A DNA stretch of 64,000 nucleotides from Desulfoferula sp040751985 (GTDB lineage Bacteria; Desulfobacterota; Desulfarculia; Desulfarculales; Desulfarculaceae), in assembly GCA_040751985.1 (NCBI GenBank), contig JBFMFU010000063.1:51396-115395 (forward strand). The letters are read 5' to 3'. Position numbers and translations under genes: made by a program. The notes below the pieces were generated by a model. That model had not been told where the DNA came from, ran no database searches, and worked only from the letters and a program-made list of their open reading frames with translations. This document shows positions 50,496-59,293 of this stretch, in pieces (the first letter of the stretch is position 1; every line of letters starts with the position of its first letter).

Positions 50496-51836
50496 ATGTC
50501 CGCCCCCCAGCTACCGCCCTACGACCACCAGCCGCGGCCCTACACCGGGCCCTCGCGTCAAGAGGTGCTGGCCCTGCGCCGGCAGTACCTTTCGCCGGTC
50601 ATGGTGCTGTACTACCAGGAGCCGCTCATGGTGGTGGAGGGCTCCATGCAGTACCTCTACGACGAGACCGGGCGGCGCTTCCTGGACTGCATCGGCGGCA
50701 TCGTCACCATCAGCGCCGGCCACTGCCACCCCTACGTGCTGGCCAAGACCCGTGAGCAGCTGGAGACGCTCTGGCACACCTCGCCCATCTACCTGCACCC
50801 GGCCATCGCCACCTACGCCCATGCGCTGGCTCAGCGCATGCCCGGCGAGCTGTCGGTGTGCTACTTCGTCAACTCCGGCTCCGAGGCCAACGACCTGGCC
50901 CTATTGATGGCCCGCCTGCACACCGGCAATTACGATGTGGTGGCCCTGCGCAACGGCTATCACGGCGGTGTGGCCTCGGCCATGGCCCTCACCGCCCACA
51001 GCTCCTGGAAGTACAACTACCCCCACAGCTTCGGCGTGCACCACGCCCAGGCGCCCTACCCCTACCGGGGCCCCTGGGGCCTGGACGACCCCCAGGCCGG
51101 CGTGAAGTACGCCGACGACGTGGCCGACCTGATCCGCTTCGCCACTCCGGGCCGGGTGGCCGCCTTCTTCGCCGAGACCATCCAAGGCGTGGGCGGGACC
51201 GTGGAATGCCCGCCGGGCTATCTGGCCGAGGTCTACCGCATCGTGCGCCAGGCGGGCGGGGTGTGCATCGCCGACGAGGTGCAGACTGGCTTCGGCCGCA
51301 CCGGCGATCATTACTGGGGCTTCGAGAACCAGGGCGTTATCCCGGACATCGTGACCATGGCCAAGGGCATCGGCAACGGCCTGCCCCTGGCGGCGGTGGT
51401 CACCACCCCGGCCATCGCGGCCAGCCTCAAGGAGCGCATCCACTTCAACACCTTCGGCGGCAATCCGGTATCCTGCGCGGCCGGCAAGGCGGTGCTGGAG
51501 GTGATCGACAAAGAAGGATTGCAGGCCAGGTGCCGCGAGGTGGGCGGCTACTTCCAGGACGGACTGCGCCGGCTGCAGGAGCGGCACTCCATCATCGGCG
51601 AGGTGCGCGGCCGCGGCCTGATGCTGGGCGTGGAGATGGTCAAGGACCGCCAGAGCAAGGAGCCGGCCGGCCCAGAGTGCATCCGCGTCTTTGAGCGCGC
51701 CCGAGAGCTGGGGCTCCTGCTGGGCAAGGGCGGCTTCTACGGCAACGTGCTGCGCATCAAGCCGCCCATGTGCCTCACCCAAGCCGACGTAGACTTCGCC
51801 CTGGCGGTGTTGGATGACGCCATGGCCGCCCTCTGA
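50496..51836 (+). CDS. Class III PLP-dependent aminotransferase (AGXT2-like)
   Basis: 446 residues. The PLP lysine lies in V-T-M-A-K-G-I-G-N-G-L-P, with the upstream D-E-V-Q-T-G-F-G-R-T and S-G-S-E-A-N-D-L-A motifs. It resembles alanine-glyoxylate aminotransferase 2 and omega-amino acid transaminases, which move an amino group from beta- or omega-amino acids or alanine to an oxo acid. With the acyl-CoA enzymes just upstream, breakdown of a beta- or branched amino acid is a reasonable hypothesis. The stop overlaps the start of a strong shared hairpin. Confidence 0.9.
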   Translation: MSAPQLPPYDHQPRPYTGPSRQEVLALRRQYLSPVMVLYYQEPLMVVEGSMQYLYDETGRRFLDCIGGIVTISAGHCHPYVLAKTREQLETLWHTSPIYLHPAIATYAHALAQRMPGELSVCYFVNSGSEANDLALLMARLHTGNYDVVALRNGYHGGVASAMALTAHSSWKYNYPHSFGVHHAQAPYPYRGPWGLDDPQAGVKYADDVADLIRFATPGRVAAFFAETIQGVGGTVECPPGYLAEVYRIVRQAGGVCIADEVQTGFGRTGDHYWGFENQGVIPDIVTMAKGIGNGLPLAAVVTTPAIAASLKERIHFNTFGGNPVSCAAGKAVLEVIDKEGLQARCREVGGYFQDGLRRLQERHSIIGEVRGRGLMLGVEMVKDRQSKEPAGPECIRVFERARELGLLLGKGGFYGNVLRIKPPMCLTQADVDFALAVLDDAMAAL

Positions 51837-51864
51837 GCCTCGCCCGCCTAGGCGGGCGAGGCTC
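51835..51864. terminator. Perfect palindromic hairpin between aminotransferase and HpaI-like aldolase
   Basis: GAGCCTCGCCCGCC (51835-51848) and GGCGGGCGAGGCTC (51851-51864) are perfect 14-bp arms around TA. Both convergent genes end in it: TGA at 51834-51836 and, on the minus strand, TAG at 51850-51848. No T-run follows on either side, so it acts as a very stable 3' end rather than a textbook terminator. Confidence 0.7.
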
Positions 51865-52621
51865 CCTTGATGGTGCTGATGGCCGCGGCGGCGCCGTCGG
51901 CCAGCAGGGTCACATCCGAGCCGTAGGCCACGAAGCGAATCCCCTTCTTGATCCAGGCCACGGTGTCCGGGGCGTTGGCGGTCAGCAGCCCCGGCGCCAC
52001 CCCGGCCTGGGCGCAGGCGGCGATCACCTTCTCCACCGCCTCCACCAACTGCGGGTGCCCGGTCTGGCCGGCGATGCCCATGCTCACCGACAAGTCCATG
52101 GGCCCCACGAAGATGGCGTCCACGCCCTCCACCGCGGCGATGGCCGCGGCGTTGGCCACTGCCCGAGGCGACTCGGCCTGCACCGCAATGAAGGTGTCGG
52201 CATTGGCCTGGGCCAGGTGCTCGGGCGCCGAAATCTTGCGGTACATGTTGTGCGCCCGACGCAGGGCCAGGCCGCGGGCGCCCTGGGGTGGGTACTTGGC
52301 GTGACGCAGCACCTCCCTGGCCTGGTCGGGCTCATCAACCATGGGCACCAGCAGGCCGGCGGCACCTAGATCCAGGGGCTTGAGGATCACCTCGCGCCGG
52401 ATCTCCGGCGCCCGCACCACCACGTCGATGTTGGCGCCGCGCGCCCCGGCGATCATGGCCCCCATGGCCTCCCAAGAAAAGGCGCCGTGTTCGTTATCCA
52501 GGATGAAGAAGTCGAATCCGCTCTGGGCCAGCATGTAGCCCAGGTTGGGGTTGCGCACTTCGGACACGAAGGTGCCCACGGCCACTTCGCCGTTGTCCAG
52601 TCTCTGCTTAAGCCGGCTCAT
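51848..52621 (-). CDS. HpcH/HpaI aldolase family protein
   Basis: 257 residues. The family pattern is clear: V-A-V-G-T-F-V-S-E, F-F-I-L-D-N-E-H-G-A-F-S, L-V-P-M-V-D-E-P-D-Q-A-R, and A-I-F-V-G-P-M-D-L-S near residue 170, giving the acidic metal ligands. These class II aldolases cleave 2-oxo-4-hydroxy acids to pyruvate and an aldehyde (for example 4-hydroxy-2-oxoheptanedioate or 2-dehydro-3-deoxyglucarate). It follows the nitroreductase on the same strand, but a 32-bp palindrome separates them. Confidence 0.9.
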   Translation of the reverse strand: MSRLKQRLDNGEVAVGTFVSEVRNPNLGYMLAQSGFDFFILDNEHGAFSWEAMGAMIAGARGANIDVVVRAPEIRREVILKPLDLGAAGLLVPMVDEPDQAREVLRHAKYPPQGARGLALRRAHNMYRKISAPEHLAQANADTFIAVQAESPRAVANAAAIAAVEGVDAIFVGPMDLSVSMGIAGQTGHPQLVEAVEKVIAACAQAGVAPGLLTANAPDTVAWIKKGIRFVAYGSDVTLLADGAAAAISTIKGASPA

Positions 52622-52644
52622 TGGGTGTCTCCGCGGCAGGCGTA

Positions 52645-52692
52645 GCGAAAATATGGCGGCGGTCCGGGCCGGGGGCGCCCCCGGCCCGGACC
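52645..52692 (-). terminator. 32-bp perfect palindrome after the nitroreductase gene
   Basis: GGTCCGGGCCGGGGGC (52661-52676) is followed at once by its exact reverse complement (52677-52692), giving a 16-bp self-complementary arm. On the minus strand it lies 8 bp after the nitroreductase stop and is followed by ATATTTT (52646-52652), so it probably ends that transcript before the HpaI-like gene. Confidence 0.75.
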
Positions 52693-52699
52693 GTGTTGA

Positions 52700-53302
52700 T
52701 CAACCGTTATACTTGTTCCAGAAAAGGATATCGGCCAGGTTGCGCTTGGGCACGAACTGCTGGTCGTCCTCGTCGCGCCAGTATTTGATGTCCTCCGGGC
52801 TCCCCTGGCCGGGCTGCAGGTCCACCTGCTTGGGCTCCTCGGCTGGCACGCCCAGGGCGATCACCGAGTCCACCTCCACGCCCTCGGGCACGGCCAGAAT
52901 CTTGGTGAGGGTGGGCACGTCGACGCTCTTGATCCAACAGGTGCCTAGGCCCTCGGCCGTGGCCAGCAATATGATGGTCTGGGCGGCCGCACCCAGGTCG
53001 TACTTAGCCCCCACCGCCAGGGTAAGCTCTTTCTTTACGCAGATGATTATGTAAGCGGTTGGGGTGTACCCCGGCTTGGGCACGCCGCGGGGCGCAGTGT
53101 AGGCGGCCCACTTGAGGCAATCGAACACCTGCTGGCAGAGGCCGGGTTCGGTCACCACCACGTACTGCAAGGGCTGGCGGTTGGCGGCCGAGGGGCCCAC
53201 CCGCGCCACGTCGACTAGCTCCCGCAGCAGGTCCTGGTCAATGGGCTTCTGCTTGAAGCTGCGCACAGAACGCCGTTTGTATATGGCCTTGCGAACATCC
53301 AT
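52700..53302 (-). CDS. Nitroreductase family protein
   Basis: 200 residues from the ATG at 53302, which has GGAGGAG 6 nt upstream. FMN-binding residues are visible in the N-terminal I-Y-K-R-R-S-V-R-S-F and in A-R-V-G-P-S-A-A-N-R-Q-P; the second half has D-L-G-A-A-A-Q-T-I-I-L-L-A-T-A-E-G-L-G-T-C-W-I. Family members reduce nitro groups, quinones, flavins or enones with NAD(P)H. The tail is long and rich in acidic and aromatic residues. Physiological substrate unknown. Confidence 0.9.
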   Translation of the reverse strand: MDVRKAIYKRRSVRSFKQKPIDQDLLRELVDVARVGPSAANRQPLQYVVVTEPGLCQQVFDCLKWAAYTAPRGVPKPGYTPTAYIIICVKKELTLAVGAKYDLGAAAQTIILLATAEGLGTCWIKSVDVPTLTKILAVPEGVEVDSVIALGVPAEEPKQVDLQPGQGSPEDIKYWRDEDDQQFVPKRNLADILFWNKYNG

Positions 53303-53466
53303 CACTCTCCTCCTTGCTGCAATGTGCTTGGCTCGTGCGTAGCGCCGCCGCCTCCCCCGCGGACGGCTCCGGCCGGCGCGCACCAGGTTCCCCATTGCCT
53401 TCCCAATTCTGACAAAAGATAGTCCGTTACGCCAGAGCGGCTTTGCACCGGACCGTTTATTTATGC

Positions 53467-53494
53467 TTGGGGCGCGCGGCCCAGCGGCTATAAT
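53467..53494 (+). promoter_or_regulatory. Predicted promoter of the MatB/ACSF3-like ligase gene
   Basis: A perfect -10 TATAAT (53489-53494) preceded by TTGGGG (53467-53472) with a 16-bp spacer. Transcription would start near 53501, followed by GGAGG (53513-53517) and the ATG at 53528. Confidence 0.65.
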
Positions 53495-53527
53495 TGGGCT
53501 CGTCCCAGCAGCGGAGGTCCCCCAGCC

Positions 53528-55024
53528 ATGAGCGGGTCAGGCATTTCCCTCCTAGAACGGGCCCACGGCTTCGGCCCCCGGACGGCCCTGATCACCCCGC
53601 GGGGTGAGTTCACCTACGCCCAGTTGCTGGATGCCGCGGGCCGGGTGGCCGCGGGCCTGCGGCAGGGCCGGGCCGACCTGGGCCAGGGGCGGGTGGCCTT
53701 CCTGGCCCCGCGCGGCTTCACCTGGACCGCCCTGCTGTGGGGCATCTGGCGGGCCGGCGGGGTGGCGGTGCCCCTGTCCGAACTGCACCCGCCCGCGGAA
53801 CTGGCCTACGCCATTGCCGACAGCCAGGCCACCCTGGTGGCGGCTCACCCGGAGTATGCGGATCGTCTGCGCCCTCTGGCCCAGGCCGCGGGCAGCCGCT
53901 TTTTCACCAGCGACGAGCTGCTGGCCGCCCCGACCGACCCCCTGCCCACCGTGGGGCCCAGCCGCCGGGCCATGATCCTCTACACCAGCGGTACCACCGG
54001 CGCGCCCAAGGGCGTGGTACACACCCACGCCAACCTGGAGGCCCAGATCAAGATGCTGGTGCAGGCCTGGCAGTGGTCGCCGGAGGACCACATCCTGCAC
54101 GTGCTGCCCCTGCACCACGTGCACGGCATCGTCAACGTGCTGCTCTGCGCCCTGTTCTCCGGGGCCTGTTGCGAGCTGCTGCCCCGCTTCGACGCCGAGA
54201 CGGTCTGGCAAAAGTTCCTGAGCCGGCCCCTGACCCTGTTCATGGCCGTGCCCACCATCTACGCCAAACTCATCGCGGCCTGGGAGGCGGCCCCGGAGCC
54301 GGAGCGGGCCCGCTGGTCAGCCGCCTGCGCCAAGCTGCGCCTGATGGTCTCGGGCTCGGCGGCGCTGCCAGTGAGCGTGTTGCAGAAGTGGCAGGCCATC
54401 AGTAGTCACCGGCTGCTGGAGCGCTACGGCATGACCGAGATCGGCATGGCCCTGTCCAATCCCCTGCAGGGGGAGCGGCGGCCCGGCTTCGTGGGCGCGG
54501 CCCTGCCCAGCGTGGAGCTGCGCCTGGTGGACGAGGCCGGCCGCGACCTGCCCCCGGGCGAGCCGGGCGAGATTCTGGTGCGCGGGCCGGCGGTGTTCCA
54601 CGAATACTGGCAGCGGCCGGCAGAAACCCAGGCCGCCTTCAGCGGCGGCTGGTTTCGCACTGGCGACGTGGCCGTGGTGGAGGACGGGGCCTGGCGCATC
54701 CTGGGCCGCCAGAGCGCGGACATCATCAAGACCGGCGGCTACAAGGTCTCGGCCCTGGAGATCGAGGAGGTGCTGCGCACCCACCCGGCCGTGGCCGAGT
54801 GCGCGGTGGTGGGCCTGGAGGACCCGGAGTGGGGCGAGCGCGTGGCCGCGGCCCTGGTTCTGCGCCCCGGGCAAGGCCTGCGCCTGGATGATCTGCGGGC
54901 CTGGGGCAAGGAGCGCCTGGCCCCCTACAAGGTGCCCAGCCTGGCCCTGTTCGTGGAAGATCTGCCACGCAACGCCATGGGCAAGGTCACCAAACCCGCG
55001 GTGAAAAAGTTGTTCTCCCAATAA
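53528..55024 (+). CDS. AMP-forming acyl-CoA ligase 3 (malonyl-CoA synthetase/ACSF3-like)
   Basis: 498 residues. Motifs Y-T-S-G-T-T-G-A-P-K-G-V-V-H-T-H (about 152-167), then L-P-L-H-H-V-H-G-I-V-N-V-L, which is characteristic of the MatB/ACSF3 branch, Y-G-M-T-E-I-G-M, W-F-R-T-G-D-V and the C-terminal N-A-M-G-K-V-T-K with the catalytic lysine. MatB and ACSF3 activate malonate or methylmalonate. A dicarboxylic substrate is therefore suggested, but residues that decide this need alignment. Followed by a small VOC gene. Confidence 0.88.
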   Translation: MSGSGISLLERAHGFGPRTALITPRGEFTYAQLLDAAGRVAAGLRQGRADLGQGRVAFLAPRGFTWTALLWGIWRAGGVAVPLSELHPPAELAYAIADSQATLVAAHPEYADRLRPLAQAAGSRFFTSDELLAAPTDPLPTVGPSRRAMILYTSGTTGAPKGVVHTHANLEAQIKMLVQAWQWSPEDHILHVLPLHHVHGIVNVLLCALFSGACCELLPRFDAETVWQKFLSRPLTLFMAVPTIYAKLIAAWEAAPEPERARWSAACAKLRLMVSGSAALPVSVLQKWQAISSHRLLERYGMTEIGMALSNPLQGERRPGFVGAALPSVELRLVDEAGRDLPPGEPGEILVRGPAVFHEYWQRPAETQAAFSGGWFRTGDVAVVEDGAWRILGRQSADIIKTGGYKVSALEIEEVLRTHPAVAECAVVGLEDPEWGERVAAALVLRPGQGLRLDDLRAWGKERLAPYKVPSLALFVEDLPRNAMGKVTKPAVKKLFSQ

Positions 55025-55087
55025 CAGGGATGACCCAGGCCTCAGCCCGGCTCATTCCGTGAACCGCACCAAACGCCGGAGAGGACC

Positions 55088-55465
55088 ATGACCTTCAAAC
55101 ACGACCACATCCACCTGCGCTGCCAAGACCTGGAAGCCAGCGTCAAATACTACGAAGAGATGTTCGGGGGGGAGGTCGTGGCCCGCGTAACGCCTCGGGG
55201 CATGCCCCTGGTGCGCATGGCCGTAGGCGATATCTTTCTGGCCCTGTCGCCTCTGCGCGAGGGCGACCCCCAGCCCAGCGAGGGTCTCAAATGGGGAGCG
55301 TACGAGCTGGGCTTCTTGGTTCAGGACATCCATGGGTCCTGTGCGGATCTCAAAGCCAAGGGAGCGGAGTTCATCGAGGGGCCTCTAGAGGTGCGCCCCG
55401 GCGTCACCGTGGCCTTCCTCAAGGCGCCCGACGGCATGAAGATCGAACTGGTCCAGCGCGACTGA
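55088..55465 (+). CDS. VOC-family glyoxalase-like protein
   Basis: 125 residues with the two-module vicinal-oxygen-chelate fold: D-H-I-H-L-R-C-Q-D-L-E-A-S-V-K-Y-Y-E-E-M-F-G-G at the start, then G-A-Y-E-L-G-F-L-V-Q-D-I and, at the end, F-L-K-A-P-D-G-M-K-I-E-L-V. The candidate metal ligands His and Glu are at the usual places. It may be a glyoxalase, an epimerase or a lyase. It follows the MatB/ACSF3-like ligase by 63 bp; a methylmalonyl-CoA-type epimerase would suit that neighbour, but this is inference. Confidence 0.84.
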   Translation: MTFKHDHIHLRCQDLEASVKYYEEMFGGEVVARVTPRGMPLVRMAVGDIFLALSPLREGDPQPSEGLKWGAYELGFLVQDIHGSCADLKAKGAEFIEGPLEVRPGVTVAFLKAPDGMKIELVQRD

Positions 55466-55481
55466 GGCGGCTTAGTCCGCC
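55466..55481. terminator. Short hairpin between VOC gene and convergent ilvD
   Basis: GGCGG (55466-55470) and CCGCC (55477-55481) pair around CTTAGT, and the loop contains the minus-strand stop codon of ilvD (55474-55472). Weak, with no T-run. Confidence 0.35.
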
Positions 55482-57145
55482 GGCGGGCGCATGACCGCGC
55501 CTTGGGCGGCCGAGGCGGCCAGGCGCGAATACAGGGCCAGGTGGCCGCGGGCGAACTTCAGCGGCGGCCGCTGCCAGGCGGCCAGGCGCCGGGCCATCTC
55601 TTGGGCCTCCACCTCCAGGTTCACCTGGCGGCCGGGGATGTCTATGGTGATGCGGTCGCCGTCGCGCACCGCAGCGATGGGCCCGCCCTCGGCCGCCTCC
55701 GGCGATACGTGCCCCACGAAGCAGCCGTTGTTGGTGCCCGAGAAGCGGCCGTCGGTGATCAGGGCCGTCTTCAGGGCCAGGCCCTGGCCGTAGAGCATCT
55801 TCATGGCCGTAGCCATCTCGGGCATACCCGGCCCGCCCTTGGGCCCCTCGTAGCGGATCACCACCACCTCGCCGGCTTGGATGCACCGCTCCAGTATGGC
55901 CTGGTTGGCCTCCTCCTCGGAGTCGAAGCAGCGGGCGGTCCCCTGAAAAAAGTGCATGTCCGCATGGATGGCCGCGGGTTTGGTCACCGCCGAATCCGGA
56001 GCCAGGTTGCCCCGCAGAATGGCCAGGCCGCCGGTGGCCCGCCAGGGATCGTCCAGGCTGCGGATGATCTCCGAGCCGCCCTTGCGGGCCGCGGCCACGT
56101 TGTCGGCCACGCTGCGCCCGGTAACCGTGAGGGCCTGGCCGTGCAGCAGGGGAAGCAGTTCCCTGAGCACCGCCGGCACCCCGCCGGCAGCGTGGAAGTC
56201 AGGCACGTTGGCCGGCGCGGCCGGGTAGATGCGCGCGATGTGCGGCGTGCTGGCCGATAGCGCCTCGAAGGTCTCCATGCCCAACCCCACGCCGGCCTCG
56301 TAGGCAATGGCCAACAGGTGCAGCACCAGGTTGGTGGAGCCGCCCATGGCCATGCCCAGGCGGATGGCGTTCTCCAGGCCTTGGCGGTTGATGATCTGGC
56401 GGGCGCCTATGCCCTCCTGGACCATGGCCACAATGCGCCGGCCCGCGGCCTGGGCGGCGCGGAAGCGCCCGGCGTACACCGCCGGTATGGTGGCGCTGCC
56501 GGGCAGGCTCATGCCCAGGCCCTCGGCCATGGCGCACATGGAGTTGGCCGTGCCCAGGAAGGAGCAGGAGCCGCAGGTGGGCATCACCGCCTCCTCCAGG
56601 CGGGCGAACTCCTTCTGGTCTATGTGGCCCGCGGCCAGCATGCCCAGGCCCTCGGCGATGGAGGTGATGTCCGCCGAGCGGCCATCGAACTCCCGTCCGC
56701 CCAGGGAGGGGCCCCCGGCCACCAAAATGGCCGGCAGGTCCAGGCGGGCGGCGCCCATGAGCAGGCCGGGCACGATCTTGTCGCAGGAGCCCAGTAGCAC
56801 CAGGCCGTCCAGGCGGTGCGCCTGGGCCATCACCTCCAGGGAGCTGGCGACCACCTCCCGCGAGGGCAGGATGTAGCGCATGCCCACGTGGCCGTTGGCC
56901 ACGCCGTCGCAGCAGGCGGGCAGGCCGAACTCGATGGGCGTGCCGCCGGCCTGGTACACGCCCTGCTTGACCGACTCGGCCACCTGGCGCAGGTTGTAGT
57001 GCCCCGGCACCACGGTGTTGAAGGAGTTGGCCACCCCGATCAGGGGCCGCTCCAGGTCGTAGTCGCTGTAGCCCATGGACTTGAACAGCGCCCGCACCTT
57101 GGACCAGCGCGGCCGCTGCAGGATGTCCTTGCTCCGCCAGCTCAT
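55472..57145 (-). CDS. ilvD: Dihydroxy-acid dehydratase
   Basis: 557 residues, standard length. Fe-S cluster cysteines are at A-C-C-D-G-V-A-N-G-H, L-G-S-C-D-K-I-V-P-G and M-P-T-C-G-S-C-S-F-L-G-T-A-N-S-M. It dehydrates 2,3-dihydroxy-3-methylbutanoate or -pentanoate in valine/isoleucine synthesis; close relatives act on sugar acids. Here it lies away from other ilv genes, upstream of nothing on its strand and following a gamma-CA-like gene, so a sugar-acid dehydratase role cannot be excluded. The motif set fits IlvD best. Confidence 0.87.
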   Translation of the reverse strand: MSWRSKDILQRPRWSKVRALFKSMGYSDYDLERPLIGVANSFNTVVPGHYNLRQVAESVKQGVYQAGGTPIEFGLPACCDGVANGHVGMRYILPSREVVASSLEVMAQAHRLDGLVLLGSCDKIVPGLLMGAARLDLPAILVAGGPSLGGREFDGRSADITSIAEGLGMLAAGHIDQKEFARLEEAVMPTCGSCSFLGTANSMCAMAEGLGMSLPGSATIPAVYAGRFRAAQAAGRRIVAMVQEGIGARQIINRQGLENAIRLGMAMGGSTNLVLHLLAIAYEAGVGLGMETFEALSASTPHIARIYPAAPANVPDFHAAGGVPAVLRELLPLLHGQALTVTGRSVADNVAAARKGGSEIIRSLDDPWRATGGLAILRGNLAPDSAVTKPAAIHADMHFFQGTARCFDSEEEANQAILERCIQAGEVVVIRYEGPKGGPGMPEMATAMKMLYGQGLALKTALITDGRFSGTNNGCFVGHVSPEAAEGGPIAAVRDGDRITIDIPGRQVNLEVEAQEMARRLAAWQRPPLKFARGHLALYSRLAASAAQGAVMRPPAD

Positions 57146-57164
57146 CTGCCCGCTCCCCGCCGGA

Positions 57165-57686
57165 TCAGGCGCCTTGCTTCATGTAGATCTGGGCCTTGTG
57201 GTGCAGCTCGGCCAGCTGATCGCGCACCATGCCGCGCTCCGAGGGCTTCAGATCGCGCACCGGCTTGGCCGGCTGGCCCAGCACCAGCACCCCAGGCGGC
57301 ACCTGCATGCCCGGCGGCACCACGGCGCCCGCCCCCACGATGGCGCCCTCGCCCACCACCGCCTTATCCAGCACGATGGCCCCGATGCCCACCAGGGCCC
57401 CGCTACAGACCGTGGCCCCGTGCAGGCAGACCTGGTGGCTGATCAGGGAGCCGGCTTCCACGATCACCGGCTTGCCCAGGGGCGCTTCCAGCAGGGCCAA
57501 ATCCAGCACCGCGCTGCCGGCCTTGATCAAGATCTCGCCGTCATCGGCCCGCAGCACCGCGCCGGGCCAGATGCTGGCCCCCTCTTCCAGGATGATGCGC
57601 CCAATGAGCCGGACCGAGCGGTCCACGAAAACGCCGGCGGCGATCTGCGGCGCGTGACCGTCATAGGGTGTGATGAGATGCGACAC
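57165..57686 (-). CDS. Gamma-carbonic anhydrase-like hexapeptide-repeat protein
   Basis: 173 residues built of left-handed beta-helix hexapeptide repeats (V-F-V-D-R-S-V, I-W-P-G-A-V-L-R, I-V-G-A-G-A-V-V, and so on). It resembles the gamma-CA/YrdA/PaaY group, whose metal His residues lie about 5 and 26 residues apart. In this protein the segments read I-S-H-Q-V-C-L-H-G-A-T-V, giving H-x4-H; a third His earlier is not obvious, so catalytic carbonic anhydrase activity is uncertain. PaaY is a CoA thioesterase in aromatic catabolism, which would suit this region. ilvD follows 19 bp downstream. Confidence 0.82.
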   Translation of the reverse strand: MSHLITPYDGHAPQIAAGVFVDRSVRLIGRIILEEGASIWPGAVLRADDGEILIKAGSAVLDLALLEAPLGKPVIVEAGSLISHQVCLHGATVCSGALVGIGAIVLDKAVVGEGAIVGAGAVVPPGMQVPPGVLVLGQPAKPVRDLKPSERGMVRDQLAELHHKAQIYMKQGA

Positions 57687-57736
57687 CTCGTTGATCCTTT
57701 CGCCTTATATTAAGGCCCGGTCGCGGCGGGAGCGCC

Positions 57737-59239
57737 TCAGGCCTGCACCGTGATGCCCCGCTTGAGTATCTTGCCGGTGCTGGTCTTGGGCAGCTCCGGC
57801 ACCAGATTGATGACCCGTGGGTACTTGTAGGGCGCCACCCGCTCCTTGACGAAGGCGCGCAGATCTTCGGCGCTGACCGAGGCGCCCGGTCGCAGGGCCA
57901 CCACCGCGGCCACCTCCTCGCCCAGGTCCTGGTGGGGCATGCCCAGCACCGCCGCCTCCAGCACCGCCGGGTGCTGGTAGAGCACCTCCTCGATCTCGCG
58001 GGGGTACACGTTGTAGCCGCCGCGAATGATCATCTCTTTCTTGCGATCCACCACGAAAAAATAGCCATCTTCGTCCTGGCGGCCCAGGTCGCCGGTGTGC
58101 AGCCAGCCGCCCTTGAGGGTCTGGGCCGTGGCCTCGGGCTGATTCAGGTAGCCCTTCATCACCCCCGGACCCTGCACCAGAATCTCGCCCACCTGGCCCA
58201 CGGGCAGTTCCTGGTCCTGGTCGCCCACCACCTTGGCTTTGAAGCCGGGAATGGGCACCCCGATGGAGCCGGGCTTGGTGCGCCGGCCGTAGGGGTTCTC
58301 CACCGCCACCGGCGAGCACTCGGTCAGGCCGTAGCCCTCGTAGATGGTGGCGCCATAGGCCTGCTCAAAGCGGCGCAGCACCTCCACCGGCAGGGAGGCC
58401 CCGCCCGAGATGCCGAAGCGCAGGGAGGAGCGCCGCGGTGGGTGCTCCCCAGCCAGCTCGGCCAGGCGGTTGTACATGGTGGGCACCCCGATGAAGATGG
58501 TGCTTCCCAGCCCCTCGATGGCCGCCTGCACCTCCTCGGCCTGGAAGTGCACCCACAACCTGATGGTCAGGCCCAGGTACACGCCCGCGTTGAGGGCGCT
58601 GGTCTGGCCGTAGATGTGGAACAGGGGCAGCACGCACAGCACCGCGTCCTGGGGCTCGGTGTGGCGCATGTCGCCCACGCTGACCGCGTTGCTCACCAGG
58701 TTGCCGTGGGTGAGCATGGCCCCCTTAGGCAGGCCGGTGGTGCCGCTGGTGTAGATGATGGCCCAGGTGTCGTCGTCCTGGGCCGGGTGGATCGGGAAAG
58801 GGCCGCGATCATGATATAGCCCGCTCAGGGGCCGGAAGCCCGGCACGGCCCGGCCCTCCGCGATGCGCAGGTCGATGACTGGCATCTGCTCCAGCAAGGG
58901 GCCGGCGTAAGCCAGGTGCTCGCTGTGGCCTATGAAAGCCCGGGCACCGGAGTCGCGGAAGATGTGGCGCAGCTCCTCGCCGCGGTAGAGGAAGTTCACC
59001 GGCAGCACCACCGCGCCCAGCCGGGCCAGGGCGTAGTAGGCCACCACCCAGCTGGGGGAGTTTGGCATCATCAGCACACAGACATCCCCCGGCCGCAGCC
59101 CAGCCTCTTGCAGACCCCAGGCCATCTGGTCGCAACGCTGGTTCAGTTGGGCGTAGGTCAGGCTCTGGTCGGCGAAGATGAGGGCCGGGTGCTCTGGCCG
59201 GCGTTGGGCGCTATTGCTGAGCAGCTGGGAAATATTCAC
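57737..59239 (-). CDS. AMP-forming acyl-CoA ligase 4 (long-chain fatty acid type)
   Basis: 500 residues from a GTG with GAGG upstream. Motifs Y-T-S-G-T-T-G-L-P-K-G-A-M-L-T-H, Y-G-L-T-E-C-S-P-V, G-W-L-H-T-G-D-L-G-R, R-K-K-E-M-I-I-R-G-G-Y-N-V-Y-P-R-E-I-E and the catalytic Lys in T-S-T-G-K-I-L-K-R. The pattern is close to FadD-like enzymes for medium- or long-chain acids. It lies downstream of the thiolase on the same strand but behind a strong hairpin, so the two are not simply co-expressed. Confidence 0.9.
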   Translation of the reverse strand: MNISQLLSNSAQRRPEHPALIFADQSLTYAQLNQRCDQMAWGLQEAGLRPGDVCVLMMPNSPSWVVAYYALARLGAVVLPVNFLYRGEELRHIFRDSGARAFIGHSEHLAYAGPLLEQMPVIDLRIAEGRAVPGFRPLSGLYHDRGPFPIHPAQDDDTWAIIYTSGTTGLPKGAMLTHGNLVSNAVSVGDMRHTEPQDAVLCVLPLFHIYGQTSALNAGVYLGLTIRLWVHFQAEEVQAAIEGLGSTIFIGVPTMYNRLAELAGEHPPRRSSLRFGISGGASLPVEVLRRFEQAYGATIYEGYGLTECSPVAVENPYGRRTKPGSIGVPIPGFKAKVVGDQDQELPVGQVGEILVQGPGVMKGYLNQPEATAQTLKGGWLHTGDLGRQDEDGYFFVVDRKKEMIIRGGYNVYPREIEEVLYQHPAVLEAAVLGMPHQDLGEEVAAVVALRPGASVSAEDLRAFVKERVAPYKYPRVINLVPELPKTSTGKILKRGITVQA

Positions 59240-59249
59240 GGCGGCCTCG

Positions 59250-59289
59250 CAAAAATGACGCGGCCCCCGGCGGGGTGCCGGGGGCCGCG
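59250..59289 (-). terminator. Terminator-like hairpin between thiolase and ligase 4
   Basis: Perfect 13-bp arms (59259-59271 and 59277-59289) around a 5-nt loop, followed on the minus strand by CATTTTTG. It begins 5 bp after the thiolase stop, so it should terminate or attenuate transcription into the ligase gene. Confidence 0.82.
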
Positions 59290-59293
59290 GAGG

